A DNA stretch of 64,000 nt from Sabellastarte sp. h YS-2021. Lineage: Eukaryota > Annelida > Polychaeta > Sabellida > Sabellidae. The stretch's first letter is position 1; each line of letters begins with the position of its first letter. The DNA lies in the NCBI GenBank assembly GCA_964017235.1, contig OZ024927.1, forward strand, positions 27,671,160-27,735,159, in the 5' to 3' direction. A program made the translations under genes and the position numbers. The notes beneath the pieces were generated by a model that saw only the letters and a list, made by a program, of their open reading frames with translations, was not told the origin of the DNA and made no database searches. Positions 1-9,815 of this stretch are shown one piece after another.

Positions 1-169
1 AGGCTGGTCACGTGACACACCGAACACCAAATGTTTCTAAAAATAGATTACAAGGGCTTTCCCAGCAACTGTCAAATCTTCAAACAAGACGTGCGATTTA
101 AGAAATACTTCAATTAATGGAGGAAACCCACAGCAAGCTGAATTCAACACAGAAGATAGTTGTTAAATT

Positions 170-725
170 GTTTTCAACAACTGGTTACAGAGTGTACGGC
201 TGGTACTGGCTACACAGCCTTGTACACTTGCTTCAACAACTAGGTACAGAGTGTACCCGCTGGTACTGGCTACACAGCCTTGTACACTTACTTCAACAAC
301 TAGGTACAGAGTGTACCCGCTGGTACTGGGTACACAGCCCTGTACACTTGTTTCAACAACTGGTTACAGAGTGTACCGGTCGGTACTGCCTACACAGCCT
401 TCTTCAACAACTGTTTACAGAGTGTACCAACTGGTACTGGCTACACAGCCCTGTACACTTGCTTCAACCACTGGTTACAGAGTGTACCGCTGGTACTGGC
501 TACACAGCCTTCTTCAACAACTACTTACAGAGTGTACTGACTGGTACTGGCTACACAGCTTTGTACACTTGCTTCAACTACTGGTTACAGAGTGTGCCGG
601 CTGGTACTAGCTACACAGCCTTGTGCACTTGCTTCAACCTACCGGTTACAAAGTATACTAACAGGGTGCTGGCTACCCAGCCTGCCAGTTTTTTGCCGGT
701 TACGGAGAATTACTGGTTACAGTAA
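170..725 (+). repeat. Minisatellite within the first-ORF region of DIRS element A
   Basis: About nine head-to-tail copies of a unit of roughly 60 bp (some shortened) run with features such as GGTACTGGCTACACAGCC and GGTTACAGAGTGTAC. Units differ by substitutions and partial loss. One frame reads repeated ATQPCTLASTT-like peptides, and the related element at 24.1-29.3 kb reads TQPVE-type repeats in the corresponding place. The array therefore probably grew from a short repeat already present in the element's first ORF. The long open frames across it are a by-product of a unit length divisible by three and are not evidence of a host gene. Confidence 0.8.
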
Positions 726-868
726 AGTACCGGATATGGAGTCCTGGTACCGGACAGAGTTGCCTAAGGTAAATTTGGTTACAGAGAATTCCTAGACCAG
801 TCAGTGGGCTTGGTGATATGACAGTGTCCCAAGCTACTGCCAGGCAACCTTCTCTTATCACACCTCTC

Positions 869-888
869 AAAAAAAAAAAAAAAAAAAA
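869..888. repeat. Poly(A) tract of about 20 bases
   Basis: An uninterrupted A-run lies inside DIRS element A, between the minisatellite and the reverse transcriptase part. It may mark the tail of a small retroposed insertion, but no flanking duplication was recognised. Confidence 0.6.
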
Positions 889-3800
889 CCTGTTATCGGT
901 GCTGGACTTGACTGGAGAGATAATAAATTTTGTCATCATGTCCGGCCAGGGGTCAGACATCTCACAAATGACAATTGCTCTGTAAATGCTGCACCTTGTA
1001 GGCTGCCGGCCCGGGGCGAAGTCTATTAATGTGAAAAGTTGTGTCAGCCCCACCAGACCACAATAAGAACAGAGAGACTGTTAATCTGGATCATTGTTAC
1101 CAGACCGGACCAGTGTCCGGAGGGACAGAAAATGTTTGTCAGAATACCCAAATGTCCCAAATGTGGCACACAATCTGCCTATAGGGTCCAGACTAAGCCC
1201 TTTTTGGGATCTTAGGAAGCCTTGGGGACTGGACCCTAGGTAGTACAAATGTTGAAGGAGGGACACCTACGTCCATATACCTATACAAGAACAATCCAGG
1301 AAATGCCTGAGATTTCACTTCCAAGGTTGGGCATACCAGTTCAAGGCCCTGCCATTCGGTTTGTCCACAGCACCTTTGGAGTTCACCGTGATACCAAAGC
1401 AGGTGAAATTGATGGCCATACACAAGGATTTAAGAAGCCACCAGTACCTAGACGACTGGTTGGTGAGAGCCAGCTCCCACCAGGCTTGTCTCCAACATTC
1501 ACAGGACCTAGTAAATAATGTGTCAGCAACTAGGCTGGCTGGTGAACTTAGAGAAATCAGAGCTGGAGCCCAAACAAGACTTTGATTTTGTAGGCTACCA
1601 GTTCGACTTCAGGTCTGATCGGTTCCGACCGACTCTGGACTGGTGACAGAACCTTCAAGAGACTGTTAAAACTGCTATCCCTACCGGCTTGCCCGGTCCG
1701 GGAATTCATGTCCTTGATAGGTTACTAACATCTACAGAAAAGTATGTTAATCTAGGCAGACTTCATATGAGACCCATACAGTGGCATCTCAAAAACAACT
1801 GGAGGGTATCCAGAATCACTGCAAAAGGTTATCCAAGTCCCCAGGTCCCTGCAACCCCATTTACAATGGCGGCTGAAGGAAGACAATGCACTTACAGGCC
1901 AACCATTACACCCAATAAAACATGCTCTGCAAATATTTACAGACGCATCAATAGAAGGGTGGGGCGCTCACTTAGATGAGCACTTGGCAAGAGCAACCGG
2001 GTCCCCTCCGGGAATCCAGTTGTATATAAACTATCTAGAACTTAAAGCAGCCTTTCTGGTTTTAAAAGAGTTCCACGACCTTTGCTCAACAAGATAGTAC
2101 TTGTAGCAACTGACAACACCACAGTAGTGTCACACATAAAGGAAGGAGGAATGAGGTCGGGCCCACTTTGTGCCCTACTATGGAGAATCTTGACGTGGTG
2201 TACCAGGAAACAAGTGACTCTAAAGCACGACACATTCCAGGCCGGCCTAATATGGTAGCAGACAGGCTGTCCAGGCTAGGCCAGACCATCCCAACAGGGG
2301 TTTTCTCCTTCCAGAGGTCTTCCACTCTATGCAGTAGGTGGCACCGGCCCAAAATAAACTTATTTGCCACGAGGTTCAACAACAAGTCGCCTCTGTTTTG
2401 TGTCACCGGTACCGGATCCCCTGGCCACAGCAGTGGATGTGCTCAGTCGGCCAGGGTAGGATCTAAAAGCATACACCTACTCACCATCAGCCATATTGGG
2501 CAAAGTGGTGGAGAAGTTGCAAGACTCCCCATGTAAGAGAATCATTCTGATTGCTCCGGGGTGGCCCAACATGCCTTGGTTTTGGGATCTAGGGGCCATG
2601 TCCAGCCACATCCCACTGAGCCTGCCCAATCTGTCCAGCCTGTTCACAGCCATTCGATCAGATCCCTCACAGAAATCTGACAAATCTTAATCTCGATGCA
2701 GGGCTCCTAGAGCCTCAGCAATCGAGGAGCAGGACTTGTCTGAGGCAGTGGCAGCAAGAATTGAGGCTCCTCAAAGGGGGGTCAATCAGATCAGTCTATG
2801 AGGCAAATGGGTCATTTTTTACCAAGTGATGTATCATTCATCAGGTAGACTTCGGGCACCACCTGTAAAGTCAGTTGTTTACTTCCTTAGGTACCTGTTT
2901 CAGGACAGGAAGTTGCAGCCCAGTACCATTGATGGTTACAGGTCAGCCATTGCTGATAGTCTAGAATTTGCCCATCAATGTTAGTAAAGATGAAAATCTC
3001 ACTCGTCTCCTGGATAGCTTCCACTGAGACAGACCCAAAGGCCGGAGGGGAACCCCCTCCTGGAACCTTTCCCTGGTTTTTACACCAGCTGACAAGGTTC
3101 ATTTTCAACCAATTAAAGGCCTCCTTGAAGCATTTGACCTTCAAGGCAGTTTTGCTCTTGGCCCTGGGTTCGGGCAAGCGTAGAAGTGAGATACATGCTT
3201 GGCAAACAGCCCAGCACCATTGATGGTTATAGGTCACCCATTGTTGATAAACTGGAAATTCACCCTTCAACATCAGTAAGGACGAAAATCTCGCTCGTCT
3301 CCTGGATAGTTTCCTCAGAGACAGACCCAGAGGCAGGAGTGGCATACCCTCCTGGAACTTCTTACTGGCCGTGCACCAGCTAAGAATCCATTTGATCCAA
3401 TCAAGGAGGCCCCCCTTGAAGCATTTGACCTTCAAGACGGTATTCCTCTTGGCCCTTGGGTCGGGCAAGTGCAAAAGTGAGATTCATGCCTGGCAAAACT
3501 GATATATTGGACACCAATCCGATTGGTCAAAGGTGTCCCTGTATCCATCACCCAGCTTTCTATCCTAGAATCAGCTGGCCATAGAGTGTCCAGTGTGGCC
3601 CCTGGGGTTATAACAGCCCTGGCCCCGACTCTGGATAGATCCCTCAAGTCTGACAGGTCCCTCTGTCCGGTCAGAGCATTGTGCTACTATTTGGACAGGA
3701 CCTCAGACATCAGGCAGAATAAGGAGGTGGTTTTTGCCTCCTTTAAGAAAGGTTTCAACAAAAGACATCTCACCTGCCACTATCTCCTCTTGGATCAAGC

Positions 3801-4404
3801 AGACTGTGATCCTATGTTATGAGCTCTCTGACCAGGAGGCCCACATTTAACATCAGGTTAAAGCCCATGATGTCAGGGCCTTTGCTGCTTCTAAGGTCTT
3901 CCAGTCGGGAGTCTCCTTAGATCCAATCTTGTCAGCCTGCCACTGAAGTCACAATACCTTCACACAGTTCTATATGAAGGGCGGGGCTTGGGCTGATTCA
4001 GAGCTTTACCAATTGGGCTCGGTAGTGGCTGCTCAGCAGATCCACAAGTGGCCCTTAGATTGAGGAGATTTGTATATGTACATAACAGTTCTTCATGTAC
4101 ATAAGAATTAAGTGTGGCGTGCTTCCTGTGGGAGGTTTATTTGCATTCTGGGACTGAACTCATCCCTCTCTTCCCCTACCTCAGAGCAGGTCTGTAAAAA
4201 AAAAGGGGGGGGGGCGACGGCGGTATAGCCCCGGGTAACCGGCTGCTGGCAACCGACCATGGCCTTGCAGGGTTTCCTGACCTTAAAGTCAACCCAGGCC
4301 TGGACCTATAGGTCTCCTGACGAAGTCAGCCTAGACCGTAGGTTAAAATTTGCTATTACTTGTGAGTTCACATAAGTCCCTAGTAACTTACCCGCCGACC
4401 AAGC

Positions 4405-4510
4405 GGTAGTTATTCAGCAATTGTCCATTGGATAGGATGTATTAACGCAATAAAATTGCAAATTTAATAAGTAAATTAAATTTTTATAAGTTAATACCCT
4501 ATCCAATGGA
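4405..4510. repeat. Internal complementary region of DIRS element A
   Basis: The stretch GTCCATTGGATAGG near 4423 is answered in inverted orientation by CCTATCCAATGGAC near 4498. Between them the sequence joins what appear to be the outer edges of the two terminal repeats; ATTAACGCAATAAAA also ends the terminal repeats at 29.3 and 30.5 kb. A region complementary to both element ends, placed just inside the right terminal repeat, is the internal complementary region used in the circular-intermediate model of DIRS replication. Confidence 0.75.
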
Positions 4511-4554
4511 CACACAAGACCCTCCCACCGACCCCGCTATCAGCTTACTAGGGG

Positions 4555-4784
4555 TCTAATAGTTTTAGACAACGAAAAAGATGCTATGACGTCATGTTGT
4601 CTAGATAGGAAGTAAATACCATGCGCCACCTGGCGAATGCACAGTACTGGGACCGGCCAGCTGGTGGAAACACAGGACGTCTTTTTCTGGCGTTTGGCGG
4701 GCCGGTCTGCGCCGACCGGATTAGCAATTGTCCATTGGATAGGGTATTAACTTATAAAAATTTAATTTACTTATTAAATTTGCA
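4555..4784 (+). repeat. Right terminal inverted repeat of DIRS element A
   Basis: It opens with the segment AACGAAAAAGATGCTATGAC and continues through GCCACCTGGCGAATG and a GGCGGGCCGGTC block to the AT-rich end near 4784. The same segment recurs at 29.16-29.34 kb and 30.35-30.52 kb, and inverted at 24.06-24.24 kb, so it is the shared terminal repeat of this DIRS family. The final AT-rich part mirrors 4453-4510. Confidence 0.75.
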
Positions 4785-4874
4785 ATTTTATGGTCACCTT
4801 AAAGTCACAATATGAGTGAAGTTATGGTTACCTTACAGTGAAAAAAAGGAAGTTTTCAGCCTCCAGCTATGTTA
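4785..4874. repeat. Left remnant of a ~145-bp tandem-repeat monomer (Harbinger target)
   Basis: This stretch (TGGTCACCTTAAAGTC through CTCCAGCTATGTTA) matches 9880-9968 closely. It is the part of a tandem-array monomer that remained on the left of the Harbinger insertion. Its own left edge abuts the end of DIRS element A, so two elements landed in or next to the same array. Confidence 0.75.
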
Positions 4875-4914
4875 TGCCCCTGTTCCACCAAAAGATTAAG
4901 CCCCGATCCTGTCA

Positions 4915-5215
4915 GCGACCCTTAATCGTGGACAGTCGGTGGGAAAATAACAAAAATGGGCGGGAATACTGGGTCGGTACTCAAGTCTGGGATTAAGAAC
5001 AGATCGTCCCCAGGACGCCTCAGGCGGCCGCAGACAGTCCCCGACTGGTCTGGGACTAAGAACCGACTAAGCCAGTTTTCAGGTCGGTTTCAACCACGAT
5101 CCTGTCGTACACATACCGACTGGGTCCCAGGAGGCCTGAGCTGACTAACCCACGATTAACTACCGGCGTCCTCAGGCGTCCTCAGGCCTCCTCAGTCTTC
5201 CCCAGACCAGGATCC
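4915..5215. repeat. Left subterminal GC-rich repeat array of the Harbinger element
   Basis: The stretch is dense in short variants of GTCTGGGACTAAG, CGACTAAG and CCTCAGGCGGCC in both orientations. A matching array lies near the right end (9235-9790). Arrays like these are usual binding platforms for the element's own DNA-binding protein; that role here is inferred. Confidence 0.65.
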
Positions 5216-5252
5216 CCGATTCTTGTTTTCCAAAGTTGCTGGATTTTCTGGG

Positions 5253-5267
5253 TATATATATATAAAA
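5253..5267 (+). promoter_or_regulatory. Probable TATA box of the Harbinger transposase
   Basis: TATATATATATAAAA lies about 120 bp before the first in-frame ATG of the transposase and inside the left terminal region. Initiation around 5285-5300 would be expected. The opposite ORF has a similar TATA motif at the other end of the element. Confidence 0.5.
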
Positions 5268-5383
5268 TTCGCGATCTAATCATCATTGCTTTTCTAGGAA
5301 CACAGCAGGATGCCACCTTTTAATGAAGACAGATTCAACAACAACTTAGGGCTTTTTTGGTTTTTATTCAGTTACAAATAATC

Positions 5384-6610
5384 ATGTATTTCCATTTTTT
5401 ACGTCGACCACAGCAACCACCACCAGCACCACCAGCACCCATACAGAGACCTAGAAGAAGGCACAACATGTGGGTCAGGCCATGGCTGCTACAGAGAGAG
5501 GAGAGGGGGGCCTACCACAACATTATGGCTGATCTTTATGCCACAGATATTCCAGGATTCACCAACTACATGAGGATGACCCCAGAATTTTTTGAAATGA
5601 TTAAGACCAGACTGGAACCACACCTAGCCAGGCAGGCCACCAACTACAGAGCACCAATCAGTGTTGGTGAGAAGTTAGCCCTCACCATCAGATATCTGGC
5701 CACAGGAGAGTCCTACACATCATTGTCCTGTCAGTTCAGGGTTGGAAGATCCACCATCTCCAAGTTTATACCAGAGGTCTGCAGGGCCATCCAGGATGAG
5801 TTCACCAGGGAGCACCTGAAGTGTCCTACAACCCCAGATGAGTGGAAAGAACTGGAGAGGGAATTCAGGATCAGATGGAATGTTCCACATGCCCTGGGAG
5901 CTCTGGATGGGAAGCATGTGGCCCTGAAGAAGCCCAAGAACACTGGAGCCCTCTACCACAACTACAAGGGATTCTTTTCCATTGTGATGTTGGCCCTGGT
6001 AGATGGACAGTACAAGTTTAGATGGGTGGATGTGGGTACTGAAGGATCCTGCTCGGATGGCCAGATATTTAATGCCTCTCAGCTGAAGAGGAGGATTGAG
6101 GATGGCAGGATAGGCTTCCCTGACCCAGCTCCTATAACACAGGGTGGGAGAGATGTCCCCTACTTTATCCTGGCAGATGATGCTTTTGCCCTGAAGAGCT
6201 GGCTCATGAAACCCTATGGCAGAAGGATGTTAACCAGAGAGGAAAGGATTGCCAATTACAGAATTTCAAGGGGCAGAAGAGTGGTGGAGAACGCTTTTGG
6301 CATCCTTGTGTCAAGATTCAGGGTGATGAGGACAACCATTGAACTACCCCCAGCAACAGTCAGGGAAGTGGTCTTGACCTGTGTTGTTCTACACAACATA
6401 CTGAGAAGCCAGTATCAAGGTCAACCTGGTGGTCAGCAGCCTGGGGAGGACGATGATGATGATGTACCTGATGATTGTGGATTGATTGGGGGTGCTGCTG
6501 GTGGTGGCCAAGACAGAAACCCTGCTAGAGAAGGCAAAAGACAGAGGGATTACCTGAAGGACTACTTCAACAATGAGGGAGCAGTGGCCTGGCAAGATGG
6601 CAGAATATAA
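5384..6610 (+). CDS. PIF/Harbinger DDE transposase (HARBI1-like nuclease)
   Basis: The encoded protein (408 aa) would cut and join the ends of the element in the nucleus, working with the element's Myb/MADF protein. The catalytic triad is visible: Asp in GALDGKH (5906-5908), Asp in ILADDAFAL (near 6178) and Glu in VVENAFGIL (near 6288). A helix-turn-helix-like stretch (SLSCQFRVGRSTISKFI) precedes the catalytic core, and an acidic DDDDD patch and charged tail end the protein. The frame extends upstream to 5357 without an ATG, so ATG 5384 is preferred. A pyrimidine-rich tract ending in CAG at 5371 and an ATG at 5310 followed by a short frame leave open a spliced 5' exon. No stop interrupts the domain. 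Confidence 0.92.
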   Translation: MYFHFLRRPQQPPPAPPAPIQRPRRRHNMWVRPWLLQREERGAYHNIMADLYATDIPGFTNYMRMTPEFFEMIKTRLEPHLARQATNYRAPISVGEKLALTIRYLATGESYTSLSCQFRVGRSTISKFIPEVCRAIQDEFTREHLKCPTTPDEWKELEREFRIRWNVPHALGALDGKHVALKKPKNTGALYHNYKGFFSIVMLALVDGQYKFRWVDVGTEGSCSDGQIFNASQLKRRIEDGRIGFPDPAPITQGGRDVPYFILADDAFALKSWLMKPYGRRMLTREERIANYRISRGRRVVENAFGILVSRFRVMRTTIELPPATVREVVLTCVVLHNILRSQYQGQPGGQQPGEDDDDDVPDDCGLIGGAAGGGQDRNPAREGKRQRDYLKDYFNNEGAVAWQDGRI

Positions 6611-6710
6611 GTCCTGCTGCAGTAACCAGTCCTTTTCAGGACTAACTACAACAGTCCTTTTCAGGACTACCAATTATTCCAAAAACAATTAATCAGCTAT
6701 GTTTGCTACA

Positions 6711-6985
6711 GACGGACAAACCCCATGCCAAACTTAACTTGTTGAGATGGACAAACAGACAAACCCCATGCCAAACATAACTTGTTGAGACGGACAAACA
6801 GACAAACCCCATGCCAAACATAACTTGTTCAGACGGACAAACAGACAAACCCCATGCCAAACATAACTTGTTCAGACGGACAAACAGACAAACCCCATGC
6901 CAAACATAACTTGTTCAGACGGACAAACAGACAAACCCCATGCCAAACATAACTTGTTCAGACGGACAAACAGACAGACACAACT
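6711..6985 (+). repeat. 43-bp tandem repeats downstream of the transposase
   Basis: About six copies of a 43-bp unit containing ACAGACAAACCCCATGCCAA and AACTTGTTCAGACGGAC are nearly identical, hence recently expanded. They lie between the two convergent Harbinger genes, in a C/A-rich strand context. A complementary-style motif (GTTGGCATGGGTT near 7274) occurs in the G/T-rich stretch that follows. Confidence 0.85.
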
Positions 6986-7234
6986 TTCTCACCCAACAAA
7001 CAGACAAACCCACTGTTAAACAAAAGCCAAACACAAAGTCACACATTATATCCGAAATTAAATCATTTTTTTATATATTTTCAAATCCACATCATAATTT
7101 CACCAATTCTTTTTGTTCATGGCTTTGAAATTTATTTGTAGCAGAAAGGTTTTCATGGAAATCTTCAATTTTAAATCTTCACTTCTAATCACAAACATTT
7201 GGAAAATATACCCATGGAACTAGTTTTGCTTTCA

Positions 7235-7440
7235 ATAATGGGGGATTGTGTTTGCAAAATAGTTTGTCAGTTTGTTGGCATGGGTTCTATTTACTTTTGG
7301 GTTTGTGTGTTTGTTGGTTGGTGGTTACTGGGGTTGGGTTTATTTTTGGTAGTTGGGTGTTAGGTTTGGTACTGGGTTTGTTATTTGGGGGTTATGTTTG
7401 GTGTTGGGTTTGTCTGTTTGTGGGTTGGTAAGTATGTGAT
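7235..7440. other. Strand-skewed G/T-rich stretch between convergent Harbinger ORFs
   Basis: About 200 bp is almost devoid of C on the + strand, with many GGTTTG, GGGTTTG and TTGGTTGG runs. It mirrors the A/C-rich repeats at 6711-7010 and could pair with them imperfectly. The remaining DNA between 6986 and 7796 shows no coding content. Confidence 0.6.
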
Positions 7441-7796
7441 AATGCCTTTTAAATCTAGGGAAGGTGTAAGTGTTGGACTTTTCTATTAAAGATTTTAAAC
7501 TATCCCATGGATTTTAATCTAAAAATGGGCTGATTAATGGCCATATTGGGAGTTACTTTTTATTTTTTTTTATGTGGCCTTTTTTGTTATGTGTGGTACC
7601 ATGGGTTATTTGTTTCATGTTTGGGGTGGTGTAGGTGTTGGACTTGAACTTTTTTTTTCTTGTGATAAGTATTTGTACTGAACTTTTTTGTTTTGGGAGG
7701 GGAATTGGAAGAACACGTAGCTGAATAATTGTTTTTGGAAGATTTGGTGGCCCTGAAAAGGGCCTGGCAGGTCAAAGACCCGCCCTGACTGGATGG

Positions 7797-9011
7797 CTAC
7801 TGAGGAGGCTGCTGCTGCTGTTGAGGCGGTGCTGAAGTGGTGATAGTAAAGAGCTGCTGCTGCGGTTGTTGCTGCTGCTGAGGCTGCTCGACGATCTGTG
7901 TGGATGTCAGATCTGGTAGCTGGCTTAAGATTCCACTCAGATTGTGTCTGCTCCCTTCGTCCTGTACAGTTAGGACAGATGTCGGGTTGCTGAAGCCAAT
8001 GGGGCTTGGTGTATAGTACACAAAACTGCTGCTAGCTGCTGCTTGAGTGGAACTAGACGCCTGTGGAGTGGTTGTTGGCAGTAGGCCGACCCTCTGGGAC
8101 TCCGTGGTAACAGTGGCTGATCTTCTGGGCAATGGCTGACGTCTGCGGTTACTCTTAATAGTTTCGATGTCTCTAAAAATCTTGCCCTTTAATTCTTCAA
8201 ATTCTTCTTGAGTCATCTTCTCAGCCTCTGATGCCACGTAGTCAAAGAAGGGCTGCCTGTCTGACTTCTGATGCAGAAAACCAGAGATAAGTGTCCTCAT
8301 CTGCTCAAAGTGTTCGAGAATCTTGGAGTCTGTAGTTGAAACGGGCGTTGATGTAATGATGGACTGACTCCTCTCCCTCAGGACACTGGACTCGAGGTGT
8401 TCTGTATCAGTAGTTGAGCCACGTGATTCGTCCTGCCTGCTGGTATTTGGACTGGCCTCAAAACCTGAACTTCTATTGGCCCCCTTTCTTCTGATGTGGG
8501 TTTTAAGAAAACCCATCTGTTGGTACACCCAGGACTGTCTCTTGGTCATCTCGCTTGGGGCTTGGCCAGATTGGAGCTTAGACAGCTTCCCATAACGGGT
8601 TCGCTGGGACTCGAACCATCTTCTCACATCAAAGGGCTGGAGCTTGAGTTCTGCAGATATTTCTGCCCAGAGAGCCTCTCTTCTGGTCCTGTCGTGGAAA
8701 CGTGAATGTTCCTTGTCATACAGTTCAGGGTGCAGCTTTACAAATTCCACAATGGAAACTTCCTCACTGTCTGTAAAAGTGGCACACACCCTGGCTCTCT
8801 TGGCTGAAGAATGGCACTCCGGATCTTCCTCACACCTCTCTTCTTCTTCTGCCACAGCTTCCCCAATAGCTGGATCTTCCTGAATCTCCTCCTCCTCTCT
8901 CCTCTCACTTCCTTCTTCTGTAATAACTTCACTCCTCTCCTCTACTTGACTTTCCTTCTCCCTCTCATCCATCTTTTTCCTTCCTCTCTTCCCTCCTTTC
9001 TCTTTCCTCAT
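7797..9011 (-). CDS. Harbinger-encoded MADF/Myb-SANT-like DNA-binding protein
   Basis: This 404-aa protein is the second gene of the Harbinger element. After a basic then acidic N-terminal part (MRKEKGGKRGRKK, then Glu-rich), residues about 84-172 form a MADF/Myb-like trihelix domain: IVEFVKLHPELYDKEH, then LWAEISAEL, then WFESQRTRYGKLSK. The C-terminal part is Ser/Thr-rich and ends in glutamine-rich tracts. In known Harbinger elements the partner protein binds the element ends and brings the transposase into the nucleus; that role is inferred here. The start at 9011 is the first ATG (ATGAGG) of the open frame, and a TATA-like motif lies 170 bp upstream. The frame is open throughout. Confidence 0.85.
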   Translation of the reverse strand: MRKEKGGKRGRKKMDEREKESQVEERSEVITEEGSERREEEEIQEDPAIGEAVAEEEERCEEDPECHSSAKRARVCATFTDSEEVSIVEFVKLHPELYDKEHSRFHDRTRREALWAEISAELKLQPFDVRRWFESQRTRYGKLSKLQSGQAPSEMTKRQSWVYQQMGFLKTHIRRKGANRSSGFEASPNTSRQDESRGSTTDTEHLESSVLRERSQSIITSTPVSTTDSKILEHFEQMRTLISGFLHQKSDRQPFFDYVASEAEKMTQEEFEELKGKIFRDIETIKSNRRRQPLPRRSATVTTESQRVGLLPTTTPQASSSTQAAASSSFVYYTPSPIGFSNPTSVLTVQDEGSRHNLSGILSQLPDLTSTQIVEQPQQQQQPQQQLFTITTSAPPQQQQQPPQ

Positions 9012-9184
9012 AATCCAGTCGACAAAATAATAAAAAAATAGTAAAATGTGTCTCCTAACTGTGAAATTTGCCCTAAGCTCAAGTATATAAAATATAAAAT
9101 AAAAACTGAAAACCCCTACAAATCAGTGACACACGTCTCTCAGTAGCCAAACAGTCAGTAACAACGAGAATGTGTGCGCGGTCG

Positions 9185-9193
9185 CTTATATAG
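9185..9193 (-). promoter_or_regulatory. Probable TATA box of the Harbinger MADF gene
   Basis: CTATATAAG on the - strand lies inside the right terminal region, about 170 bp before the ATG at 9011. Its position mirrors the TATA motif of the transposase at the other end. Confidence 0.5.
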
Positions 9194-9234
9194 TCCCAGA
9201 CCTGCTCATTGCCTCGTTTTAATTTCCAACGCGC

Positions 9235-9790
9235 GGAAAACAGTCGGTTCTTAATCGGTTGTTAGTCCCAGGCCGCCTGGGGCGTCCTCAGGCCGCCGCA
9301 GACTGAAAATGCGTGGTCCCAGGCGTCCTGGGGAGGCCGGTTTGGATCGGTTAGGGTCGGTTACCCTTAGTCGGTTCTTAGTCCCAGACCTTGATTTTTG
9401 GGTCCCAGGACACCGCAGACGGTCTGAGGCTTCCGGGGACTAATGGAACCGACCCACTTTCAGACGCATGAAATTCATACGCATCATATTTGAGTCTGGG
9501 ATTAACAACCGGCCTCCTGGGACTAAGCTAGGGAGGTCTGGGACTAAGGGTCGCAGGCGGCCTGGGACAACAACCGACTCTGTAAATTTGGGTCTGAGGA
9601 GGCCTGAGGACGCCTGGGACTGGACATTTTGTTGACGGCGAGAAATATGAATCGGTTGTAGTCGTGTGAAATATCAAACATGTTTGATTTCTCACACGGC
9701 CCCAACCGACCACAACCGACCCTTACAGGACGCCTGGGACTAAGCAAATATTTCAAACCGACCCCCCAAAACCCTTAATCGGGAGCCTTA
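9235..9790. repeat. Right subterminal GC-rich repeat array of the Harbinger element
   Basis: Many short variants of GGTCGGTT, CTTAGTCGG, GTCCCAGGC and GCCTGGGACTAAG occur in both orientations, related to the array at 4915-5215. It is longer than the left one (about 550 versus 300 bp). It also covers the upstream region of the MADF gene, so it could be an autoregulatory region as well as a transposase-binding platform (inference). Confidence 0.65.
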
Positions 9791-9815
9791 GTCGTGTGGT
9801 GGAACACCCACATTA

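Larger units (their letters stand above)
1..4784 (+). mobile_element. DIRS-type retroelement A, old and broken, 5' part outside window
   Basis: This is a tyrosine-recombinase (YR) retrotransposon fossil of the DIRS group. Readable parts in order are a repetitive first-ORF region (about 170-725), a reverse transcriptase region with the YLDDW active-site context near 1450, an RNase H part (GWGAH near 1960) and a YR region (HDVRAF near 3870). These are followed by an internal complementary region (about 4405-4510) and a terminal inverted repeat (about 4555-4784). That end structure is diagnostic of DIRS elements, which use a recombinase rather than an integrase and leave no target duplication. 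The element is clearly broken, with many breaks (of the order of ten or more), and the recombinase part shows internal tandem duplication. It looks old. The left end lies before the window or is lost. Confidence 0.85.
4875..9812. mobile_element. PIF/Harbinger DNA transposon, apparently complete
   Basis: A 4.94-kb element is bounded by imperfect terminal inverted repeats of about 35-40 bp. The left begins TGCCCCTGTTCCACC and the right, read inverted, begins TGTGGGTGTTCCACC. Both share the core TGTTCCACC and a downstream CCCGAT block. The flanks carry a 3-bp duplication TTA (4872-4874 and 9813-9815), the TWA-type site typical of PIF/Harbinger. The neighbouring tandem monomer at about 9960 shows the uninterrupted site, which supports these edges. 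Inside are the two proteins the superfamily needs: a DDE transposase (+) and a MADF/Myb-like protein (-), convergently arranged. Both frames are open from end to end, so the copy is young and possibly still capable of movement. Subterminal GC-rich arrays lie at both ends. Confidence 0.92.

Noticed and set aside
117-725. Long open frames over the 60-bp repeats as a repeat-protein gene
   Set aside because: Several frames are open at once because the unit length keeps phase. There is no start context or domain, and the array lies inside a DIRS element.
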